Source of the DNA: Hormiphora californensis
Taxonomy: Eukaryota; Ctenophora; Tentaculata; Cydippida; Pleurobrachiidae
DNA: 64,000 nucleotides
NCBI GenBank assembly: GCA_020137815.1
Contig: CM035355.1
Location: 3,616,750 to 3,680,749 of the forward strand
Direction of reading: 5' to 3'
The notes beneath the pieces are model-generated. The model did no database searches, was not told the origin of the DNA, and saw only the letters and a program-made list of their open reading frames with translations. Positions 1 through 9,946 of the stretch are shown in pieces (the stretch's first letter is position 1; every line of letters starts with the position of its first letter). The translations under genes and the position numbers were made by a program.

Positions 1-579
1 CGGGTGCTGATCCTGTCTTGTCGGAGGGGGAGGGGCAGCACGATACCGTGGAGTAGTGCTATAATGGTCGGCTGGATCGGACCTGGCCGGCGGGGGCTGG
101 GTATAGGAGGGAACCTGACCTCGAGTATTGGAATTATAGGAATGAGGTGCCTGATATACCTGCTCTCTACCTGTACTGAATGTCCTCTGAAGAGACTCAG
201 CACTACCTCCTCCTGCTCTCATCTCAGCCCTCCTGTTCCGTACCTCAACCCTCTCCCTGTGTCCCGAACACTCGAAACAAAGAAGACGTTTAGGGGTGTT
301 CTCATAATCACACATTCCACACAACCAAGGTATTTCCTCAACTGTGGTTGCCATGGTTACCACAGCATTATTGGTTGGCGTTGCCATGGTAACTGTAGGG
401 AGGGGCGCTGGTTGGCAATATTGGCACGTTGCAGATGTGTTGACTACCAGGCACGTGGGACAGGTCCAGGGAGCTGTGGTTTGGAGGGTGGGGCACGCAA
501 TACAGGTCTCTCGGGAGGAGTGGTTACTGGTACCACATACATCACACCTCCACATGATAGAGGGAGCCAGTTGTTCCAT
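1..579 (-). CDS. RanBP2-type zinc finger protein, partial (runs off left edge)
   Basis: An open frame on the minus strand begins with ATG at 579 and stays open to the window edge, about 193 codons. It has three C-x2-C...C-x2-C modules of the RanBP2 type: near residues 9-29 (WRCDVCGTSN), 38-55 (WTCPTCLVVN) and 83-103 (WLCGMCDYEN). The rest is rich in R, P, Q, Y and S. RanBP2 fingers are known to bind single-stranded RNA or ubiquitin. The RNA-binding type needs W plus paired Arg; finger 1 has W and one R (SSRETC), finger 2 lacks the Arg, finger 3 has KRLLC, so these are more divergent than in the neighbours. The frame is also open upstream of the ATG, so the start is not certain. It has the same orientation as the next four genes and is probably a diverged paralog. 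The plus-strand frames here are shadows. Confidence 0.7.
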   Translation of the reverse strand, partial: MEQLAPSIMWRCDVCGTSNHSSRETCIACPTLQTTAPWTCPTCLVVNTSATCQYCQPAPLPTVTMATPTNNAVVTMATTVEEIPWLCGMCDYENTPKRLLCFECSGHRERVEVRNRRAEMRAGGGSAESLQRTFSTGREQVYQAPHSYNSNTRGQVPSYTQPPPARSDPADHYSTTPRYRAAPPPPTRQDQHP

Positions 580-619
580 TAAGCAGGGAGGGAGGTTCTT
601 TGTTGCTAATTGAGAGAGG

Positions 620-1086
620 GTTATGTTGCTAATTGAGAGAGGACTGGTTAGCGGGTTATCTTACTAATTGAGAGATAGAAATTAGGACCGGGTGTCTTCA
701 GGGGAGAGGGAAGTGACCTTTTGCCGGCAATTTACAAAGAGAGATGGGTGTCGTGTATGCCAGATGCCTGCATAGACAAGGGAATTCGGAGGGGGGGGGT
801 TATGGTAGAGACACCGGAATTAAAACCTGGAAGACCTACAAAAAGGGGTGAGGACTAAGGCACGATACTCGAAGGGTGAAGGGACTTCCTTCAAGGGAGG
901 GAGTTAGGGAATCAAAATAGAGGGAGTTAGGGAGTAAGGGAATTAAAATAGAGGGAGGGAATTAGGGAATCACCATTCAAGGTATTTTTAAAATGTAGCA
1001 GATATTCAACAGGAATATTTCAACAAAATAATAGCAACTCACTCAGTCACACTTTCTGTTTCTCTCTCTCTCTCTCTCTCTCTCCC

Positions 1087-1120
<34 letters not shown>

Positions 1121-1269
1121 CCTCTCAACAGACACACACAAACAGACAAACAAAGTATATCTGTACCTGATTCGTAAAAACTGTGCAAAAATACACGCCA
1201 GCTCTGCCGCCGTGAGTCATCATCAACATCATCAACATCATCAACATCTACATCATCTGAAACAGCCCC
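620..1269. other. Intergenic region with CT microsatellite
   Basis: No gene is seen. There are short repeats of TTGCTAATTGAGAGAG (about 600-670), degenerate GGGAGTTAGGGAATC repeats (about 895-980) and a (CT)n/(CCCT) array at about 1061-1124. The stretch next to 1269 is the presumed 3' UTR of the following minus-strand gene. Confidence 0.6.
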
Positions 1270-1932
1270 CTACTTCCTGTCCCCACACCTAAAGCACTCT
1301 GTTCTCCTAGCAAAATTGTCTTTTCCGCATGACCGGCACAACCAATCACCCTCCCTCATCTCCCTATCACCACCACCACCACGGTGATCCCTATCACCCC
1401 CGCCTCCTCCCCGGTAATCCCTATCACCACCCCGGTAGTTATCTCCACCCCGGCTTCCCCCGCGGTTGTGATCACACTTGAAACAGCTGCTACGGCGGGC
1501 AAAGTTATCAAATCCACACTTGTAACACCGCCAATCACCGGGCCTCGCTTGGTACCTATTCCGGGGGGACCTGGACCGGGAGTGGTTTCTGCCGCCGCGG
1601 TCCCGGGAACGGGATCTATCCCGTCCTCTGTGCCCTCCTCCTCGGGATGAAGACCGGGACGAGGAAGAAGAACTGGAACTGGAGCTACGGGGGGATTTAT
1701 CTTTCCTCTCTTTCCTATCACCACCACCACCTTTAGCTGTGTCACATTTGAAACACCGCTCACGTCTGGAGAAGTTGTGCCCGGAGCACTTCTTGCACTC
1801 CCAATCGCCATCACGGAACTCTTGTTTGAACTCCCTGGGCTCGTTTCGATCTCCTCCACTCTCTCTGCGTCGAGCGGTACGGTGATCACCGCCCGATTGG
1901 AACCAATCGTCATCTCTTCTCCTACTACCCAT
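1270..1932 (-). CDS. RanBP2-type zinc finger RS/RGG protein, 3 fingers
   Basis: A 220-aa intronless ORF starting at ATG 1932. It has three RanBP2 fingers: around residues 42-62 (DGDWECKKCSGHNFSRRERC), 130-150 (PGDWRCYKCGFDNFARRSSC) and 195-215 (EGDWLCRSCGKDNFARRTEC). Each keeps the Trp, Asn-Phe and Arg-Arg residues that contact GGU-containing RNA in ZRANB2-type fingers (known for the family). A Ser run and SRSRDR/SRSRSP stretches separate fingers 1 and 2, and RGG repeats separate 2 and 3. This composition suggests a nuclear RNA-binding or splicing-associated protein. It is closest in layout to the 207-aa gene at 2678-3301. It ends five residues after the last finger, as the other family members do. 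Confidence 0.85.
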   Translation of the reverse strand: MGSRRRDDDWFQSGGDHRTARRRESGGDRNEPREFKQEFRDGDWECKKCSGHNFSRRERCFKCDTAKGGGGDRKERKDKSPRSSSSSSSSSSRSSSRGGGHRGRDRSRSRDRGGRNHSRSRSPRNRYQARPGDWRCYKCGFDNFARRSSCFKCDHNRGGSRGGDNYRGGDRDYRGGGGGDRDHRGGGGDREMREGDWLCRSCGKDNFARRTECFRCGDRK

Positions 1933-2677
1933 TCTAGAAAAGAGAGGATGGGAAAGGTTATTTTAAATTAAGTTTTGTGTCATTGAAAAGAGAATTGTAA
2001 CAATCAGGGAAATAGTCGTTGGGGGTCGACTAACTAGGGAAATAGTCGTTGGGGGTTGACTAACTAGGGAAATAGTCGTTGGGGGTTGACTAACTAGGGA
2101 ACTACCCACCTTGTGGTAGAAACCCGCCGAACCCCACCACCACCACTACCGACCAGAAGCCGCTCTGGAGACCTCCACCACCACCTTACCACTGGGGCTA
2201 GAGACCTCCATTACTGCGCCGCCAGCCGTGATTTTCGCGCCACCCCGCCCCAGGCCGCCGATGCCCCTACCCCAGACCTCGTGACTGCCGAGGTAGCACC
2301 TCCTGTCCCAACCCCAGTGCCGTGCGCCTTCAGAGGTAAAACCTCCAATGAACCGGCCCCGACCCCTGATCCAGTAGACCCCAACCCCATCCGAGGAGAC
2401 GAAACCTCCAATTCGGAGTCCAAAGTTTTTCCAAAGACCGAGTCCGAAACCTTTAGAATATTGGAACCTCGGTCCTCGGTGCCACAATCCCCACCACCAC
2501 CACCTTCCAACCCTGTGCCCCAGTGAACCTAGTAGAAACAAAGAGGGATAAGTTATAAAATTAAAGCAAGGATATAATAAACATGGACAAGGGGAGATAT
2601 TTCAGCAAGAGAGATAGAGTGTTTGTTTAACAATATATATGGGATAAAAACCGTTCTGCACGCACACACCGATTACT
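1933..2677. other. Intergenic region with 30-bp tandem repeat and a low-complexity ORF
   Basis: At about 2008-2100 a 30-bp unit (GGGAAATAGTCGTTGGGGGT...) is repeated three times almost exactly. From 2113 to 2526 both strands are open over a CCACCACC-rich stretch. The plus-strand frame (137 aa, Pro/Thr-rich) has no recognisable domain, and the minus-strand frames are Gly-rich. I cannot say which, if any, is translated. The rest is AT-rich spacer. Confidence 0.4.
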
Positions 2678-3301
2678 CTACTTCGGTTCCCCACATTTGT
2701 AGCACTCCTTCCTCCGTGCGAAGTTGTTCACTTGGCAGCTACTGCACTCCCAGTCACCCTCTCTCACCTCACCTCCTCCACCACCACCACCACCCATCCT
2801 GCCGCCACCTCCACCACCACCTCCTCGCCTAGAGTGCTGGCACCGGAAACACTCGTCACGCCGGGCAAAGTTCTGGGTACCACACTTGTAGCACTCCCAG
2901 TCACCCTCTCTCCACTCAGGGGCCCTCCTGGGACCATCATCCCGACCACCACCATATCGGCCTGCTGGGGACCGGGACCTGTCCCTCCTTCCTCCCCTAC
3001 TGTAGCCATCATCGTAGTCATCGTAGTGGCCCCGTCCTCCTCCGTAACCGCCATCTCGGTATCCACCTCCGTAGCCACCTCCGCCCCGCCCTCCACCATA
3101 TCCACCTCCCCGTCCACCTCCAGACCTGTACCCACCTCCACCACCACCACCGCTACCATAGCCGCCGTCCCGGGGCACTTTGCACTCGAAACAGACGTCA
3201 CGACGGGCGAAGTTGTTCATGTTGCACTCATAACAACGCCAATCACCGGGCCGGACTTCCTCTCGGCGTCCTGAGTCACGGTCCCCATATCGGTCACCCA
3301 T
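2678..3301 (-). CDS. RanBP2-type zinc finger RGG protein, 3 fingers
   Basis: A 207-aa intronless ORF from ATG 3301. The fingers lie near residues 18-40 (PGDWRCYECNMNNFARRDVC), 132-155 (EGDWECYKCGTQNFARRDEC) and 182-203 (EGDWECSSCQVNNFARRKEC). All three have the W, N-F and R-R residues expected for single-stranded RNA binding. Between fingers 1 and 2 is a long Gly-rich GGY/RGG segment followed by a short RS patch (RRDRSRSPAGR); a poly-Gly linker joins fingers 2 and 3. Architecture matches the 220-aa neighbour, and the finger/linker style matches the FET-like gene at 7224-8558. Likely a nuclear RNA-binding protein; the precise role is not known. Confidence 0.85.
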   Translation of the reverse strand: MGDRYGDRDSGRREEVRPGDWRCYECNMNNFARRDVCFECKVPRDGGYGSGGGGGGGYRSGGGRGGGYGGGRGGGGYGGGYRDGGYGGGRGHYDDYDDGYSRGGRRDRSRSPAGRYGGGRDDGPRRAPEWREGDWECYKCGTQNFARRDECFRCQHSRRGGGGGGGGRMGGGGGGGGEVREGDWECSSCQVNNFARRKECYKCGEPK

Positions 3302-3828
3302 AATGGTAGCTATTACAGGGGAGAGATAGGGGTTAGGTTTTGGGTTTAGGAAGGAAGGGGGGGTAAATTGGGAGGTAAATTCACGGGATATAATACAGGA
3401 TGGGGAATCGTTGTTTGGGGAAGAGGAAATTACAGTCGGATTATTTTCTAAAAACCAATGAGGATGGGGGGCTCGATATATGTATGTCCGAGAGAGGGTC
3501 GGTTCCTGAACTGCTGGGTAAAAGAAAGATACATATCACGGATGGGGGGGCTCGATATATATATATATATGTATATTGGAGGGGGTACTGGGTGAAAGAA
3601 AGATCACGGATATCTTGGGATGTAGTTGTGTCAAATAAAAAAACAGAATTGCAACAAACAACCATGTGTGAGAGTCATATATAGGACGTGAAAACTTTAT
3701 ATATATAACATATATGACAACAACACGCGTACAAGCAAAAACAGTCACACAAACACACACTCTTAACATAAACTCTTACACACACACACACACACACACA
3801 CTCACACACACACACACACTCACACACA

Positions 3829-3891
<63 letters not shown>

Positions 3892-4241
3892 TCTCCGATT
3901 GTTTGTTGGTTCGGATAGAGCACAGTAGTCGAGATGAGAGAGGTCCGCGGTGTATTAGAGATGGGGAGAAGGGACGTCGTGACGTCACACCTGTGATGAT
4001 GACGTCATATTGAGAGATACACCTGAGTTGGGGAAATTTGTGTGTTTCAACCGACACAGCTGGACACGACGACAAACTCAATCATACTGACGACCGACAC
4101 AGAGCATACCAAACTGTATGTAGAAGGCAGGTAACTGTAGAAACCACTGCTGAAAACACCAAGTAACCATGGAAACACCATATCACCATGGAAACATCAT
4201 CACCATAGAAACGGTCGGAATGGAGATCTGTATTTACACAT
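3302..4241. other. Intergenic region with CA microsatellite
   Basis: No gene is seen. A (CA)n array occupies about 3776-3890 with minor interruptions, and a TA-rich run lies at about 3553-3580. At 4160-4215 there are three copies of an ACCATGGAAAC-type motif that recurs elsewhere in the window. Confidence 0.6.
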
Positions 4242-6242
4242 TCAGCTATCTTTATACGCTTTACAGCTATTGCACTCTGTTGCAAAACTGTGATTTATGT
4301 GGGAACACCGGCCACACACCCAGTTTGGCGTCTGACTTGCCTTGTCCTTCCCACACTTATTACACCGGGATCGTTTTGGCCAGTTAACATTCTCACACCC
4401 CGCACAAATCCAGCTACATGTTGGCTCGCCAGGCTGTACCACGGGCTGCTGAGCCGAACAGAAACTACCTGCAACATTATTCTGTGCTGAAAACCCACCA
4501 CCACCACCGGTACCTCCACCACCACCACCTCCACTGGAGGGTCCTCCTGGCCCGTAGAAGCTGTAACTGGAGTTGTTTGGGAAGTTACCGGGTTTATTGT
4601 TACTGTATTGTTGGATGGCAGGATGGAAATTCTGATAGGAGTTACCACCACCGCCTCCCGCTGAGTTGTAGTATTCATTACCACCTGCCGAGTTGAATGA
4701 TCCATCAAAACCATACCCATAGCTGTCAGATACAAAACCTCCGGATCCGGTACCGGTCCGAGGGGGCCGGCCGGAGCCACACTTGTTACACTCCAGCCTA
4801 AAGTGGTAGTTGTTATTACCACAGGATCCGCACCTCCATTGGGCATCACCGTTAGCTATCCGCCCTGATCGAGTCTCTGGAGATAGGGCCTCCGCTTTGG
4901 ACATCTTGCACTTGTTACACTGCGTCCGTAACGGGAAGTTCAAGTTATCACAGTTATAACATGTCCAGTTATCAGTCCTGTTTTGGACTCGCTCATAATC
5001 AACTGTGAAATGAGACCGAGGTTTGTTACCTACTGGTGGTTGTTGTTGCCGGAACATTTGGACCGCATCAATACTCTCCCCCGTACCAGGAGGGTGGTCT
5101 TTAGAGGGTGGTTTAGAGTAGCTGGTGTAACTTGTCTGGTAGGTTGGTTTACTATCCACTGCACCAGCCCCAACAGGGATGGTTAGAGGTCCGGGGGCGA
5201 GGGAGGAGTTGACCGAGGGTGCTACTGCACTGGCCCCAGATCCAGGCTCGGTGGTTCCTGGGGCAGCGGGGACGGGTTGACCTAGAGCAGCTCCCACCGC
5301 GTGGACAGCTGCAGAGAGGGAGGATAAAACATGGTCCTCAGCCGGTTCAGGGGGCTTCATTTCCTCCCCAATCTCACTCTTTGGTAGCTGGCACTTGTTA
5401 CAGAATACCCGATAGTAGAAATTAACGTTATCACACACGGTACATTTCCAATCAAGGTTGGTTCGTTTGTAGGCCGTTTCCGGGTTGATTCCCTCCTTTT
5501 TCTCTATTTTACACTTGTTACACTCACTTCTAAAGGGTAGGTTAACATTATCGCAGTTGTAGCACAGCCAGTTCTCCGTTTTCTCCTGACTGTCAAAAGA
5601 CCGGGCCACGGACATGGCCTCCGATTTGGGTAGTTTACACTTGTTGCACGCTATCCGGTAGGGGTAATTACTGTTCCCACAGCTCATACACAACCAATCC
5701 TGGTTAGTCCGGAACTGTCCCACCGCAGGGTTGATTGCCTCGTTCTTGGGGAGCCGACACTTGTTACACTCCTCCCTAAAGGCCCGGTTGATATTGTCAC
5801 AGTTTAGACAGGTCCAGTCCGCGAAGCCGTTCTGAGCCTGGGCCTCCAGCCCGGGTCGGGGAGCCTTACAACGGTTACAAACAGTCCGGTGGGGCCAGTT
5901 GTTGTTCCGGCAACTGTAACACATCCAACTGTTAGGGTTCTCTTTCTTCCTCTTTAACTGGGATTCCTGGGACGTTTTACACTGGAAACACTCACTGGCA
6001 CTCGCAAAGTTCCGGTACTGACACTCATCACATTTCCACGTGCTCTCTCTATCGGCACCCGTGACGTCATCGTGCTTCCGTTTCTGGAGGTTGGTGGGCT
6101 GCTCCACGGTGACGTACCCGGTGGAGGGTTTAACTGTCAGACATGACTTGCAGGTGTCCCGGGTTTCAGAGTTGACCGAGTTGCAGCCGGTACACGCCCA
6201 ACCGGAGGGGGTCTGGTCCATGGCTATGTCACCCGAGGTCAT
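4242..6242 (-). CDS. Multi-RanBP2 zinc finger protein with eleven fingers
   Basis: A 666-aa intronless ORF starting at ATG 6242; a second in-frame Met eight residues in (MDQTPSGW) could be the start. I count eleven RanBP2 fingers: one at the N-terminus (GWACTGCNSVN), seven more before residue ~445, one near 460 (QWRCGSCGNNNYHFRLEC) and two at the C-terminus (SWICAGCENVN, NWVCGRCSHIN). Most share the pattern W-x-C-x2-C-x3-N-x6-C-N-K-C, with a single conserved Arg and a CNKC ending rather than the RR of its neighbours. Many linkers end in PKSEA/KAEA. A low-complexity Gly/Ser/Tyr/Asn-rich stretch lies at about 505-600. The closest familiar layout is a tandem RanBP2-finger RNA-binding protein. 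Eleven fingers in one chain is unusually many. Confidence 0.85.
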   Translation of the reverse strand: MTSGDIAMDQTPSGWACTGCNSVNSETRDTCKSCLTVKPSTGYVTVEQPTNLQKRKHDDVTGADRESTWKCDECQYRNFASASECFQCKTSQESQLKRKKENPNSWMCYSCRNNNWPHRTVCNRCKAPRPGLEAQAQNGFADWTCLNCDNINRAFREECNKCRLPKNEAINPAVGQFRTNQDWLCMSCGNSNYPYRIACNKCKLPKSEAMSVARSFDSQEKTENWLCYNCDNVNLPFRSECNKCKIEKKEGINPETAYKRTNLDWKCTVCDNVNFYYRVFCNKCQLPKSEIGEEMKPPEPAEDHVLSSLSAAVHAVGAALGQPVPAAPGTTEPGSGASAVAPSVNSSLAPGPLTIPVGAGAVDSKPTYQTSYTSYSKPPSKDHPPGTGESIDAVQMFRQQQPPVGNKPRSHFTVDYERVQNRTDNWTCYNCDNLNFPLRTQCNKCKMSKAEALSPETRSGRIANGDAQWRCGSCGNNNYHFRLECNKCGSGRPPRTGTGSGGFVSDSYGYGFDGSFNSAGGNEYYNSAGGGGGNSYQNFHPAIQQYSNNKPGNFPNNSSYSFYGPGGPSSGGGGGGGTGGGGGFSAQNNVAGSFCSAQQPVVQPGEPTCSWICAGCENVNWPKRSRCNKCGKDKASQTPNWVCGRCSHINHSFATECNSCKAYKDS

Positions 6243-6639
6243 GACTAAAATATGGGAGAGAGGGGGAGTTAGTTTGGGGTGAGGGGGAGATAGAGAGAGG
6301 GAGAGTTAGTTGGAGAGGGGGAGTTAGAGAGAGGGAGGGGGAGTTAGAAAGAGGGGCCAGGGGGAGTAGGATGGGAGTTAGTAGGGGTGGGAAGCTAGAG
6401 ATAAAGGGAGTTAGAAATAGGGGGAGGGAGTTAGAGAGGTGGAGGAATGGAGTGGTTAGAAAAGATAAAAGGGTTTCTGAATATATCTAGTAAAAACCAG
6501 ACCACCAATACACAACAAGAAATCGTTTGGTATATATTGACTTATTATTATTCATATTTTCACACACACAGACACACGGCAGAAAACCAAGATAAATACA
6601 TCTCGGCATGAGAGATATATGAAATGTGTGTGAAGCACA
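6243..6639. other. Intergenic spacer upstream of the eleven-finger gene
   Basis: Purine-rich degenerate repeats (GGGGGAGTTAGAGAGAGGG type, 6255-6460) are followed by AT-rich sequence. No gene or clear regulatory motif is seen. It should hold the promoter of the minus-strand gene that starts at 6242. Confidence 0.4.
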
Positions 6640-7097
6640 TTAAAGGTTGACAAGATACCTAAAACTTTTCGTATATCGTCTTATTTTGATTTATCATTAA
6701 TTTTAAGCATTTTTTCAGAATTTTTTGTCGGCTAGAAAAAAATTCGAAATAGGGGGTCTACCGATATTGTCAGCACTGGTTTTACTGGGCACACTCACTG
6801 CGTCTCGCAAATTGAAATTCACGTTTCCGGTTCCTCAAAAGATAAAGACTTGATCTTGGTTGCGTTGGATTGGTCTCAATAAGACCTTTCCAACGCTACC
6901 AAAACGGTTTCTGTATCTCATCAGGAACCGGAGATATTACGTTATCAATTTTAAAAAAGGCACACTCATTTGTCAGTAGACCCCCTATTTTGCACATATT
7001 TCTAGCCGACAAAAAATTCTGAAAAAATGCTGAAAATTAATGATAAATCAAAATAAGACGATATACGAAAAGTTTTAGGTATCTTGTCAACCTTTAA
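6640..7097. mobile_element. MITE-like element with long terminal inverted repeats and TTAA ends
   Basis: About 458 bp. The left end, TTAA followed by AGGTTGACAAGATACC, is matched by the exact reverse complement at the right end, GGTATCTTGTCAACCT followed by TTAA. The inverted repeats extend about 130 bp with few mismatches (for instance AGACGATATACGAAAAG and its complement), and no ORF lies inside. TTAA at both borders is the target duplication expected of piggyBac-type transposases (family knowledge), although the terminal bases are not the usual CCC. A partial relative with the same end lies at 54400. Confidence 0.8.
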
Positions 7098-7223
7098 GGG
7101 ATTATAATGAAAATAAAAGAAGAAGCTCCTTGCTCCCTTCCCCCTCTCTCTTTCTCTCTCTCCAAGTCCAGCAGCAGTCTCTCTCTCTCTATCTTGTGGT
7201 CAACAACACCTCAGTACAACCTC

Positions 7224-8558
7224 CTATTTAGGTGCCCTGCACTTGAAGCACTCTGTTCTGCTAGCGAAGTTGTTAGCGCCACACTGGGGACACGGCCAAT
7301 CTCCCTCTCTGAAACCACCACCCCGACCACCTCCCCCACGGCCACCAAATCCTCCACCACCTCCTCGTCTATCTCCATACCCACCTCTCCTATCACCGCC
7401 CCCTCCGTACCTATCATCTCGCCTACCACCTCCACCATATCCTCCTCCACCTCCACCACCACCGCCACCACCCATTTCAGAGGGTCGGGGTGCCTTGCAC
7501 CGGTTACACTCAAACCTCCGGGCAAAGTTGTTGTTGTTACACTGGGGACAGTTCCAATCACCCTCCTTACCGCCTCCTCCTCCTCCACCACCGCCGCGAC
7601 CACCAGGGGACCTGGAGCGACGCCGAGGGGACCTGTCCCTTCTGCCACCACCACCACCTCCATAGGAGTCTCTGCCTCCATCCCGGCCACCTCTATCTCT
7701 ACCTCCTCCTCCGTAGGAATCTCTACCACCCCGGTCACCCCCTCCTCCATATCCTCCCCTACTACCACCGCCACCTCCTCGACCTCCACCTCGTCTTCCT
7801 CCACTCCATTCCTCGCTCTTAGTAGCCAGTTCTACAGAGATTGTAGAACCCCCAAACTCCTTACCACTGAACCAGGAAATGGCAGCCGTAGCGGCACTTG
7901 GATCTTCGTATGTTACACTAGCACAACCCTTATCAGGCCAGATTTTAATCCTAGGCATCCGTATCTTCTTGTCCATTTTGATGATCCCAATACTTCCGAA
8001 CCTCTCCTTGATTTCATCGTTGGAGGGTGGTGTTTTAGTGTTGAGACCCGTGATAAAGATCTGATTCTCAATAACGTCTCTGTTCTCGTTCTTAGCGCCA
8101 TATCCACCCTGCTGGGTCTGCTGCTGTTGCTGCTGCTGCTGACCGTATCCTCCCTGGTTACCTTGGTTACCAAAACTCTGGTTACCATTTCCACCAGCAC
8201 CCTGTGTAGCTCCTCCATAACTCTGGTTGCCATAACCACCCTGGGCCTGTTGGTATCCACCTTGTGCCTGCTGATAGCCACCTTGTGCTGCCTGCTGCTG
8301 CTGCTGTCCGTATCCTCCGCTCTGGTTTCCATATCCAGCCTGCTGGGTGGCTGGTTGTTGAGGTTGGCCATACTGGGCACCCGCTCCGTACCCCTGCTGG
8401 CTGTACTGGTTGTAGGAGGGTGGTTGCTGGGCGGTCTGGGGAGGTGGTGCCCCGTAGGGGGGTGCCGGCATGCCAGGGGGTAGGGCAGCTCCTCCCGTTG
8501 GGGCGGGCGGTACCGCCGCCTGGGCCTGGTATCCTCCGTAGTAATCCGTGGAGGACAT
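7224..8558 (-). CDS. FET-family (FUS/EWSR1/TAF15-like) RNA-binding protein
   Basis: A 444-aa intronless ORF from ATG 8558. Residues 1-155 are a Q/G/Y-rich low-complexity region (YGQQQQQ, GGYQQAQ repeats). An RRM spans about 163-248 (NQIFITGLNTKT; the RNP1-like part is DKGCASVTYEDP). Then come RGG/GGY stretches, an RS patch (RRDRSPRRRSRSP), one RanBP2 finger near 335-358 (EGDWNCPQCNNNNFARRFEC), another Gly-rich linker, and a last finger at 418-440 (EGDWPCPQCGANNFASRTEC). The order LC-RRM-RGG-ZnF-RGG is that of FUS/EWS/TAF15/Cabeza, nuclear proteins of transcription and splicing. The second finger is additional to the single one in the vertebrate proteins. The first is RNA-binding type (W, N-F, RR); the second has S-R instead of R-R. 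Confidence 0.9.
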   Translation of the reverse strand: MSSTDYYGGYQAQAAVPPAPTGGAALPPGMPAPPYGAPPPQTAQQPPSYNQYSQQGYGAGAQYGQPQQPATQQAGYGNQSGGYGQQQQQAAQGGYQQAQGGYQQAQGGYGNQSYGGATQGAGGNGNQSFGNQGNQGGYGQQQQQQQQTQQGGYGAKNENRDVIENQIFITGLNTKTPPSNDEIKERFGSIGIIKMDKKIRMPRIKIWPDKGCASVTYEDPSAATAAISWFSGKEFGGSTISVELATKSEEWSGGRRGGGRGGGGGSRGGYGGGGDRGGRDSYGGGGRDRGGRDGGRDSYGGGGGGRRDRSPRRRSRSPGGRGGGGGGGGGKEGDWNCPQCNNNNFARRFECNRCKAPRPSEMGGGGGGGGGGGYGGGGRRDDRYGGGGDRRGGYGDRRGGGGGFGGRGGGGRGGGFREGDWPCPQCGANNFASRTECFKCRAPK

Positions 8559-9134
8559 CCTAGGAGGGGTTCGGGTAAGAAAAGGGACGGGGTTATAACT
8601 TAAAACACAAGTAAAGAGAGGTTATAGAATCAATAAGTTAAACTTAAAACAAGAGCGGGGGTTGAATCGTACATCTTGACAAAGCAGCCGCCAAAGGGCT
8701 GGCGCGCGCGCAACGTGAGTTCTGCGACAGCCACCCTCACACCGTGAACTGTGCGCAAATCCACTAGTAGAGAAAGAAGCGGGCGGGGGGAGCGGGAGAA
8801 CACTGCTTTTGCATGTATAAAATTTGTGCATCATGATGGTACCCGATAAAATACAACACAATACATATCTTTCTAGATTGTCCCTGTACACAATTCTCTC
8901 TCTCTCCTCCCCGGTGTGTTGTCCCCTGAAGGGATGGGTGATCAACGGATTACTTACCAGTGTTAAACACCTGAAAACCGGGTTTAAATCCACAACCAAC
9001 GACCGAGAATTCCACCTCTACACATTGCCACACCGATATTATACACTACACGCAAACACTCCTAAATACTCATTTTGCAAGGACTTTACCTGGTTTTTAA
9101 AAAGCTGATCAGTTGTTGGTCAGTATCTGGATTG
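8559..9134. promoter_or_regulatory. Upstream region of the FET-like gene
   Basis: No ORF of substance. A GC-rich patch with GCGCGCGCGC at about 8700 lies 140 bp upstream of the FET-like start and is a plausible promoter region. The right part (8830-9134) is the presumed 3' UTR of RPF1. This is inferred from position only. Confidence 0.3.
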
Positions 9135-9897
9135 TTAAAGGAAAAACGTCCGCCTGTTCACGTCCATTTGTTTGTGATTATAATACCATTCGTACTCGCC
9201 CGTCGTTGTGTCGAATGTTCCTTTTTGTACCCTTCTCAGTTTGAGGGTGAATCGTGGTCCTAATTCCTGGAGACCCACTTTAACGTTGTTCTTGAAAACA
9301 TACCTAGAGGGAGGGAGTGGTAGGTGAGGGAGTGGAAGAGGGGAGAGGTGGAGAAAGGTGGAAGGAAAAACAAAATGGGCCAAAAGAGAGCAGAGTATGA
9401 TCAGGGTATAACTAACCGATGTCGTCTGAAAAATATAAAGTCCCGCTGGTTGTGGAATGTAACACAATTCCGGCCCCTAAACTGTGGGTCATAGTGGAAA
9501 AGAGATCCCATCATTCGGCCTATTGAGTGTCCGAGACGGGTTGAAAAGTTGTTGAGTATCACTTCTGGTCGGTGCGTCGTTGCATTACCGTGACGCTGTA
9601 AAAACAGAAGAACAGTTGGAAAATGCTCTAAGGGGTATAGATTAACCTGGATATACTTGACTTGCTCGACCCTCTCTCCAAGCCCAGAGGGTTAGAACAT
9701 AACAACAATATAACCGTGTTTTCATAACAGAATAACAAAGTTAATTTCCCGAAAAATGAGATATAATTACCTTGAGCTGTTTCTTCAGTACAACAGATGT
9801 TAACCTAAAAGTAGCTGTCGGACCCTCCGGCAAATGGCACACAATTATACTGTATAGTCGGTTAAGGAAGTTAACTGAGAGAGAGAAAGAAAAAGAA

Positions 9898-9946
<49 letters not shown>

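Noticed and set aside
7107-8483. 458-aa plus-strand ORF
   Set aside because: Shadow of the FET-like gene: Ser/Thr/Pro low complexity opposite Gly/Arg codons, with no domain.
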